Assembly: GCA_029339505.1 (NCBI GenBank)
Contig: JAQISU010001235.1
Span: forward strand, 39,268,815-39,332,814
Direction of reading: 5' to 3'
Length of the DNA: 64,000 bases
Origin: Unio delphinus
Taxonomy: Eukaryota; Mollusca; Bivalvia; Unionida; Unionidae
Of the stretch, positions 55,906 through 64,000 are shown in pieces. The notes beneath the pieces are model-generated. The model did not search any database and was not told where the DNA came from. It was given only the letters and a program-made list of their open reading frames with translations. The stretch's first letter is position 1, and every line of letters starts with the position of its first letter. A program made the translations under genes and the position numbers.

Positions 55906-56802
55906 ACAGACACTGCTATTGAATCCATCTGATATCATTTAAGTTGAATTACCATTACTAATTTGTTTGATTAAATTTGTTATATTCCTTGTCTGAGTGG
56001 GGTCGTATTGCATTATTTCTTCTCAATAATCTTGCCGATATCTCTGTTGATTTTCTATCTATTCACTCACACCGGGTGATAAAATCAATTGAGGTATTTC
56101 CCTTGATAACGTTAGCTAAATCCAATTAACTACCCCTCTTTCTAAGAGGGAGACGTTACAGGGGCCCACTGTCCTGATTTCGCAAATACAACTTTCATCT
56201 TTTAATAAGTATGGACATTTCGTACGTTTTACCTATCATAAACTGCTACAAATGTTCTCCAAGACCTCATCCAGACTAGCTTTTATAGGAATGACGTCAC
56301 TCTCGGGAAATCATATCACTGGGTTACCAATTGGAATACAGAGCTTTAACTAGTTACTGATATTGGCTTGCCAATTTAAGCCGGACACTAGCCAAGTTAT
56401 ATTTGCTTCACAATTTCGGCCGGATACATTCTCGACCTGTTCTGGAAATTATACCCATTTTTTTTTTTTCTGGCTTGGCGGAAAGGCCCGTGTAGTTAAG
56501 ATTAAATCATTATACAATAATTATCGAACGAGGCTACTAAAACAGAAATAAAAAATCCAGAGTTCTATCCCTATTTACAAACGATATCCACTTTTAAATC
56601 AATGCTTACCGCTCGGCTGGAAATGACGAAGTCATGACATCATGAAGTGATCTCTAAGACTGTGTCACCCAGCCCACTTCGGCTATCATCGCTAGTTGAC
56701 CCAGAGAAATATAGATAGTAACAAGGCACATGTCTGTGTTTTGATGGAATTTTTTTTAAAACTGTTGAACTTAGAAGAGATTGCATACTTATCCAATTTA
56801 AC

Positions 56803-56903
56803 TTTCAATATCGTTCATATTTTCCAATATCGTTCATATTTTCCAATATCGTTCATATTTTTCAATATCGTTCATATTTTTCAATATCGTTCATATTTTC
56901 CAG
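56803..56903. repeat. 19-bp minisatellite, 5 copies
   Basis: Unit TATCGTTCATATTTTCCAA, the last copies having TTTTTC. Confidence 0.95.
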
Positions 56904-57489
56904 GTCGTTGAAATATTGTATTTTTCAAAAACTTTAGTTATTATTAAACACATGGAATTTCCAATGGTTTTGTTTGTGTGTGATTGACGGAGTGGGTACG
57001 TGGCAGTCGAGTAGCGAAAATAATTATCCTGCTACCAAGCAAAACTTAATTATACAGTTCTTTCCCAATTAAAAAAAAAATTATTGATGGGAATTCTGCC
57101 CACCACAACCTGCAACTGGGAGGGATGCACTTACTTGGATGTTTGCTACGCTACGCTACATTTGCAATGTAAATTTCTTATTAAATAATGAACAACAAAA
57201 ATAAATATGCTTATACAATTTTAACTTCAAGAAGAGTCATAGGAGATTTTTTTAATATAAAAAATAACGATAAAGTTTACGCGACAATGTGTATTTTGCT
57301 ATACTTCTATATATAATGGCTCTTACTAAAACTAAAAGTGGCGCAAGAAAATGCACACCCACCGATACAACTTAATATGATTATCGATTGATTGGGACCC
57401 TTAGCAACTTAAAGTAGCAATTATCAAACAGTTCAATAATCTAACCTTTCAAAAGCAATCACCCTTAAGAGTGGTAATATGAAGAGGCT

Positions 57490-57496
<7 letters not shown>

Positions 57497-57538
<42 letters not shown>
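57497..57538. repeat. (GT)n microsatellite
   Basis: Pure run. Confidence 0.95.
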
Positions 57539-57541
<3 letters not shown>

Positions 57542-57719
57542 GTATTAAAAAAAAAAGATCACGTATAGTACGTAATAAGTGAAAAGTTATAATTAGTAAT
57601 TTTTTTAGCAAAACTGTCATTTAATTGTTCGGGACAATTATTTTTGAGGAAAATTTATTTATGTGAACTAAGATATGTAATTTGATTTTTCATTTTCCGC
57701 ACAATCGATCACAGTATTG

Positions 57720-57822
57720 ATACTAGTATCCTGTTGCATTGTAATTACTAGCATCCTGTTGCATTGTAGTTACTAGCATCCTGTTGCATTGTAATTACTA
57801 GCATCCTGTTGCATTGTAATTA
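57720..57822. repeat. 25-bp minisatellite, 4 copies
   Basis: Unit TACTAGCATCCTGTTGCATT GTAAT, almost identical copies. First of the arrays crowding the right end of the window. Confidence 0.95.
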
Positions 57823-58032
57823 TCTCGGTCGCAATGAGACTAACCAAGATGCAACAAGTGGGTCTTATAGAGCGATCACGTGCCCTGGATTAAGAAACAA
57901 CCGGGCTTCACCTCATTCTTGTTCAAACAAAACTTTTTTTCTTCATAAAATTAAAATGTGTTGTTCGCCCAGGTACCCTCACATCCCTTGTCGGCCCTGG
58001 TAACATGTTTAATATAACCAGGACAGCTCGAT

Positions 58033-58698
58033 GCCATATAATGAGTGCTGTGATAATGGTCTTCTTCCAGTCATATAATGAGTGCTGTGATAATGGTCTT
58101 CTTCCTGTCATATAATGAGTGCTGTGATAATGGTCTTCTTCCAGCCATATAATGAGTGCTGTGATAATGGTCTTCTTCCTGTCATATAATGAGTGCTGTG
58201 ATAATGGTCTTCTTCCAGTCATATAATGAGTGCTGTGATAATGGTCTTCTTCCTGTCATATAATGAGTGCTGTGATAATGGTCTTCTTCCAGCCATATAA
58301 TGAGTGCTGTGATAATGGTCTTCTTCCAGCCATATATGAGTGCTGTGATAATGGTCTTCTTCCTGTCATATAATGAGTGCTGTGATAATGGTCTTCTTCC
58401 AGCCATATAATGAGTGCTGTGATAATGGTCTTCTTCCAGTCATATAATGAGTGCTGTGATAATGGTCTTCTTCCTGTCATATAATGAGTACTGTGATAAT
58501 GGTCTTCTTCCAGCCATATAATGAGTGCTGTGATAATGGTCTTCTTCCAGTCATATAATGAGTGCTGTGATAATGGTCTTCTTCCAGCCATATAATGAGT
58601 GCTGTGATAATGGTCTTCTTCCAGCCATATAATGAGTGCTGTGATAATGGTCTTCTTCCAGTCATATAATGAGTGCTGTAATAATGGTCTTCTTCCAG
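58033..58698. repeat. 37-bp minisatellite, about 18 copies
   Basis: Unit CATATAATGAGTGCTGTGAT AATGGTCTTCTTCCAGT, alternating between CCAGTC, CCTGTC and CCAGCC junctions. One copy near 58332 lacks one A. Minus-strand frames stay open (GRRPLSQHSLY repeats) because three units make 111 bases; this is a by-product. Confidence 0.98.
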
Positions 58699-58780
58699 TC
58701 AGTATGTCAAATTACACGCATAGATATATAACCAGGTGGATATAAGACTTTCCGTGTTGAATGTCCAGTTGTGGTCGCTA

Positions 58781-58991
58781 CTGATTTTAGCGAAGAGAGT
58801 TCAGAAACATTCTTGAAATACGCACTATAAAATGACTTAGTTGCTTTTTTCCATCATACCGTCTTCAGCTGATATCAAATACGTTTTATTATCTTTAGAC
58901 GGGGAGAAGGGGGTATAATGGAAACAAGCAACTAAGTTATTTTATAGTGCGTATTTCAAGAATGTTTCTGAACTCTCTTCGCTAAAATCAG
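58781..58991. mobile_element. Foldback MITE with ~80-bp arms, TA duplication
   Basis: Left arm 58781-58860 and right arm 58912-58991 are near-perfect reverse complements (CTGATTTTAGCGAAGAGAG... at each end), with a loop of about 50 bases. TA flanks both ends, as for Tc1/mariner-type insertions. No coding capacity. A short repeat of ACTAAAATCAGTATATATAT follows, then a long (TA)n run. Confidence 0.85.
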
Positions 58992-59010
58992 TATATATAT
59001 ACTAAAATCA

Positions 59011-59141
<131 letters not shown>

Positions 59142-59203
59142 AACATTCATCACAATGTTTTGGACTACAACTTATGTTGTTGTTGTTATTATTTTTGTTA
59201 TTA

Positions 59204-59369
59204 CAGAGGCGTAGCTGGGGGGGTGGGGGTGACAGAGGCGCCAGACTAGTGGGGGCGCCAAAATGGACTTTGAAATAGGTTTTATGTGGAATAATGTGTT
59301 TCAGAGTTGAGGGGGGTGCGTAAAAATTAATCTTGTTCCCCGGGCTTAAACACTCTAGCTACGCCTTTG
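59204..59369. mobile_element. Second hAT-type MITE with perfect 8-bp target duplication
   Basis: 166 bp. The left end CAGAGGCGTAGCTGG and the reverse complement of the right end, CAAAGGCGTAGCTAG, form the inverted repeat. Both flanks read TGTTATTA (59196-59203 and 59370-59377). The interior has a G-rich tract and GGGGGCGCCAAAA. A different family from the element at 46744, by end sequence. Confidence 0.85.
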
Positions 59370-59433
59370 TGTTATTAATTCCAAAATACATGGATCACCG
59401 TGTTAGTGTCTTCATCGTAATATGATGCTAACG

Positions 59434-61168
59434 GCCAATACTCTCCTTCCTACCATTTCTTTGAGTGCCAATACTCTCCTTCCTACCATTTCTTTAGGAG
59501 TGCCAATACTCTCCTTCCTACCATTTCTTTAGGAGTGCCAATACTCTCCTTCCTACCATTTCTTTAGGAGTGCCAATACTCTCCTTCCTACCATTTCTTT
59601 AGGAGTGCCAATACTCTCCTTCCTACCATTTCTTTAGGAGTGCCAGTACTCTCCTTCCTACCATTTCTTTAGGAGTGCCAGTACTCTCCTTCCTACCATT
59701 TCTTTAGGAGTGCCAATACTCTCCTTCCTACCATTTCTTTAAGAGTGCCAATACTCTCCTTCCTACCATTTCTTTAGGAGTGCCAATACTCTCCTTCCTA
59801 CCATTTCTTTAGGAGTGCCAATACTCTCCTTCCTACCATTTCTTTAGGAGTGCCAATACTCTCCTTCCTACCATTTCTTTAAGAGTGCCAATACTCTCCT
59901 TCCTACCATTTCTTTAGGAGTGCCAATACTCTCCTTCCTACCATTTCTTTAGGAGTGCCAATACTCTCCTTCCTACCATTTCTTTAGGAGTGCCAATACT
60001 CTCCTTCCTACCATTTCTTTAGGAGTGCCAATACTCTCCTTCCTACCATTTCTTTAGGAGTGCCAATACTCTCCTTCCTACCATTTCTTTATGAGTGCCA
60101 ATACTCTCCTTCCTACCATTTCTTTGAGTGCCAATACTCTCCTTCCTACCATTTCTTTGAGTGCCAATACTCTCCTTCCTACCATTTCTTTAAGAGTGCC
60201 AATACTCTCCTTCCTACCATTTCTTTAGGAGTGCCAATACTCTCCTTCCTACCATTTCTTTAGGAGTGCCAATACTCTCCTTCCTACCATTTCTTTAAGA
60301 GTGCCAATACTCTCCTTCCTACCATTTCTTTAGGAGTGCCAATACTCTCCTTCCTACCATTTCTTTAGGAGTGCCAATACTCTCCTTCCTACCATTTCTT
60401 TAGGAGTGCCAGTACTCTCCTTCCTACCATTTCTTTAGGAGTGCCAGTACTCTCCTTCCTACCATTTCTTTAGGAGTGCCAATACTCTCCTTCCTACCAT
60501 TTCTTTAAGAGTGCCAATACTCTCCTTCCTACCATTTCTTTAGGAGTGCCAATACTCTCCTTCCTACCATTTTTTTTAGGAGTGCCAATACTCTCCTTCC
60601 TACCATTTCTTTAGGAGTGCCAATACTCTCCTTCCTACCATTTCTTTAAGAGTGCCAATACTCTCCTTCCTACCATTTCTTTAGGAGTGCCAATACTCTC
60701 CTTCCTACCATTTCTTTAGGAGTGCCAATACTCTCCTTCCTACCATTTCTTTAGGAGTGCCAATACTCTCCTTCCTACCATTTCTTTAGGAGTGCCAATA
60801 CTCTCCTTCCTACCATTTCTTTAGGAGTGCCAATACTCTCCTTCCTACCATTTCTTTATGAGTGCCAATACTCTCCTTCCTACCATTTCTTTGAGTGCCA
60901 ATACTCTCCTTCCTACCATTTCTTTGAGTGCCAATACTCTCCTTCCTACCATTTCTTTAAGAGTGCCAATACTCTCCTTCCTACCATTTCTTTAAGAGTG
61001 CCAATACTCTCCTTCCTACCATATCTTTAGGAGTGCCAGTACTCTCCTTCCTACCATTTCTTTAGGAGTGCCAATACTCTCCTTCCTACCATTTCTTTGA
61101 GTGCCAATACTCTCCTTCCTACCATTTCTTTAAGAGTGCCAATACTCTCCTTCCTACCATTTCTTTAG
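59434..61168. repeat. 35-bp minisatellite, about 50 copies, with higher-order repeat
   Basis: Unit GAGTGCCAATACTCTCCTTC CTACCATTTCTTTAG; some copies lack four bases at the junction. Variant patterns (a pair of GCCAGTACT copies at 59645 and 60411; the TTTATGAGTGCC copy at 60091 and 60858) recur 766-767 bases apart, so two long blocks were duplicated. The plus-strand frames starting at 60060 and 60827 are copies of each other for this reason. Confidence 0.97.
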
Positions 61169-61332
61169 GACCTACTGTTAGTGTTGTTCAGGACTGGCTA
61201 CAATCCATTTTATTTCCAAAAATAATGTGAAGAAAACAGATCATGTTAAATTTCTCCAAGATTTATACAAAATCCACTTCTGCTTGCCACTATATGGATA
61301 TTTTTAAGTGTCAGTGGCATTTCATTTTCACT

Positions 61333-61545
61333 ACATATAGACTCCATATTATTATACACTACATATAGACTCCATATTATTGTACACTACATAAAGACTC
61401 CATATTATTGTACACTACATAAAGACTCCATATTATTGTACACTACACAAAGACTCCATATTATTGTACACTACATATAGACTCCATATTATTGTACACT
61501 ACATATAGACTCCATATTATTGTACACTACGTCAAAGACTCAATG
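61333..61545. repeat. 28-bp minisatellite, about 8 copies
   Basis: Unit ACTACATATAGACTCCATAT TATTGTAC, with ATAAAG and ACAAAG variants. Confidence 0.96.
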
Positions 61546-61705
61546 CTAAATGTTGCAAGATTCTTAAATGAAATAAATGGACAGCACTATTACCATAACT
61601 GTTAGCCATTTTTCATAATCAGAGTACCATCCCCACCCACGTGTGTTGAATTGTGTATCACCAATACGAAATATCACATGCTCACACTGTGTATTAGATC
61701 AGTCA

Positions 61706-62632
61706 GTCTATTTAAATACAGTCTATTTAAATAAATACAGTCTATTTAAAATCAGTCTATTTAAATACAGTATATTTAAATAAATACAGTCTATTTAAAA
61801 TCAGTCTATTTAAATACAGTCTATTTAAATAAATACAGTCTATTTAAATAGTCTATTTAAATACAGTCTATTTAAAATCAGTCTATTTAAATACAGTGTA
61901 TTAAATAAATACAGTCTATTTAAAATCAATCTATTTAAATACAGTCTATTTAAATAAATACAGTCTATTTAAATACAGTCTATTTAAATACAGTCTATTT
62001 AAATAAATACAGTCTATTTAAAATCAATCTATTTAAATAAATACAGTCTATTTAAAATCAATCTATTTAAATAAATACAGTCTATTTAAAATCAATCTAT
62101 TTAAATAAATACAGTCTATTTAAATAGTCTATTTAAATACAGTCTATTTAAAATCAGTCTATTTAAATACAGTGTATTAAATAAATACAGTCTATTTAAA
62201 ATCAATCTATTTAAATACAGTCTATTTAAATAAATACAGTCTATTTAAATACAGTCTATTTAAATACAGTCTATTTAAATACAGTCTATTTAAATAAATA
62301 CAGTCTATTTAAAATCAATCTATTTAAATAAATACAGTCTATTTAAAATCAGTCTATTTAAATACAGTGTATTAAATAAATACAGTCTATTTAAAATCAA
62401 TCTATTTAAATAAATACAGTCTATTTAAAATCAATCTATTTAAATAAATACAGTCTATTTAAAATCAATCTATTTAAATAAATACAGTCTATTTAAATAA
62501 ATACAGTCTATTTAAATAAATACAGTCTATTTAAAATCAATCTATTTAAATAAATACAGTCTATTTAAAATCAATCTATTTAAATACAGTCTATTTAAAT
62601 AAATACAGTCTATTTAAATACTGTCTATTTCA
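61706..62632. repeat. AT-rich array of CAGTCTATTTAAATAAATA units
   Basis: Composite array of 13-, 15- and 19-base versions of CAGTCTATTTAAA(TAAATA). The block with GTGTATTAAATAAATACAG appears three times, hinting at internal duplications. Confidence 0.96.
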
Positions 62633-63279
62633 TTATAGTTTTTTTTATATAACAATTCTTGATTATTATTTATTTAGGTTGCCGACCGATTGACTCTGGT
62701 ACCAGCCATATTTTGCCCTCCCAAAACTGACACATTCGATTTTTGAATAGACCAAAAAAATGCTGAACCATGGAATTTTACGTTCCAAAATCTGGCTTCT
62801 TTTTAATTTCAATCATTGTCCATTTTTAATTATTATTTCATAACTTCCCTCTATTACTTTTCATTGTATCCCTTGACTTTAATTTCTTATATTTGTCCTT
62901 TGTCTTCTTTTTCTTCCTTCTCTTTCTCTTATCACTGTTTTACGATCATGTAGTTTCCTCTTCGTTTCTTTCATATCTTACCAGTAGCTGGTAACAGAAT
63001 GGTGTCACCTTTAAAGATCCATCTTAAACGAAGTTATTTCAGTCAATATTCTGGATAACACCTTTGGTACGGAGTGACAGCTTTCAACATTAAAATATTT
63101 GAACATGTGGAGTATTGACAGATTACATGCAGATTTTGCATTTAAGAAATCAGCAAACAAATATAATGATAATAATTTTTTGTTTAAGCTTCTTATATTG
63201 TAATAAAAGTTTACATTCAGGTTTAAATTGTCGGTTTGTAAAGTGGAATGTAGGGGATAAGAGTCTATCAAATCTTAAA

Positions 63280-64000
63280 GACACCATGGAGTGGGATTAT
63301 ATTCAAACCATATCTCTAAAAGTCAAAATGGCGTGGGATTATATTCAACCATATCTCTAAAAGACACCATGGAGTGGGATTATAATCAACCATATCTGTA
63401 AAAGTCAAAATGGCGTGGGATTATATTCAACCATATCTCTAAAAGACACCATGGAGTGGGATCATAATCAACCATATCTCTAAAAGTCAGGGTGGCGTGG
63501 GATTATATTCAACCATATCTCTAAAAGACCGCATGGTGTGGGGTTATATTCAAACAGATCTCTAAGAGACAGCAGGGAATGGGTTTTAAACAACCAAATA
63601 TCTAAAAGACAGAATGAAGTGAGATTATATCCTCTCATATCTCAGATATAGCACTGAGTGGAATTATATTCAGTCATATCTCTAAGAGACCGCATGGAGT
63701 GGGATTATATTCAACTATATCTCTGAGCGACAGCTGGGAGTGGGGTTATAATCAACTATATATGTAAAAGACAACACGAAGTGGGGTTATATCCTCTCAT
63801 ATCTCTAAAAGACAACTTGGGGGTATGATTTTATCTTATCATAGATATATATATAAGATAGGGTCGAGTGGGATTCAGTTCTACCATATCTCATAAAGAT
63901 AAAGTCGAGTGGGATTACATCCTATCTCTGATAGATAGTATGAAGGGAGAATATATCCTATCATCTCTAAAAGATAATGTCGAGTGGGATTATATCCTAC
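63280..64000. repeat. ~41-bp minisatellite, running off the window end
   Basis: Unit GTGGGATTATATTCAACCAT ATCTCTAAAAGACACCATGGA. Early copies are similar; later ones (after about 63550) diverge. The array is cut by the window edge. Confidence 0.94.

Larger units (their letters stand above)
54942..57496. other. Gene-free unique DNA
   Basis: Holds the SINE fragment at 55848 and the 19-bp array at 56803; otherwise nothing recognised. The stretch 62633-63279 is also empty. Confidence 0.45.

Noticed and set aside
57923..58665. Long minus-strand repeat frames (GRRPLSQHSLY units)
   Set aside because: Open only because the 37-bp unit lacks stops in all the frames it passes through; one copy has a 1-base deletion that shifts frame, and no signal peptide or splice context exists.
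58033..58698. CRISPR-like appearance of the 37-bp array
   Set aside because: No unique spacers between units; the copies abut directly, and the context is an animal genome.
60060..61030. Two identical 67-codon frames in the 35-bp array
   Set aside because: By-product of the higher-order duplication in a minisatellite, not paralogous genes.

Overview
The window is animal nuclear DNA: AT-rich, with long introns, GT-AG splice sites, dense microsatellites and minisatellites, tRNA-derived SINEs, a CR1/L2-like LINE and short inverted-repeat transposons. There is no bacterial or viral gene organisation. A single-copy LDL-receptor-family gene with eight class A repeats, together with this repeat style, fits an invertebrate, probably a mollusc or other lophotrochozoan. 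That placement is inference.

Only one confident protein gene is present. It lies on the minus strand from the start codon at 37199 to a stop at about 15722, and I reconstruct 21 coding exons. All introns are GT-AG and every exon phase joins, giving about 898 codons. The order is signal peptide, eight LDLa repeats, two EGF domains, a six-bladed YWTD propeller, a third EGF, a Ser/Thr-rich stalk from two tiny duplicated exons, a transmembrane helix, and a tail with the FDNPVY endocytosis motif. This is the VLDLR/LDLR/LRP8 layout. The AT-rich, gene-free DNA from 15.7 kb down to 10.5 kb is probably its long 3' UTR.

Layout: 1-10.4 kb is intergenic and repeat-rich (CT, TA and AAT microsatellites, minisatellites, a 5'-truncated LINE with reverse-transcriptase remains at 4.3-5.8 kb, a small MITE at 6.2-6.6 kb, and zinc-knuckle-coding tandem repeats at 6.9-7.2 kb). 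10.5-37.2 kb is the receptor gene, whose introns hold SINEs, a 1.58-kb inverted-repeat DNA element lying between the duplicated mini-exons, and a 37-bp minisatellite. 37.2-39.5 kb is the upstream flank, with a candidate sterol regulatory element. 39.5-57.5 kb is intergenic, with more SINEs, a 1.6-kb degenerate 47-bp array and a hAT-type MITE with a perfect 8-bp target duplication. 57.7-64 kb is dominated by successive minisatellite arrays, one with a higher-order repeat of about 766 bp, plus a long hairpin MITE and a second hAT-type MITE with a perfect 8-bp duplication.

I found no operon, CRISPR array or new multi-gene system. The most interesting items are the duplicated, separately skippable stalk exons split by a transposon, the possible alternative C-termini, two SINE families (one that seeds CA microsatellites, one whose tail is shared by different heads), and the higher-order minisatellite.
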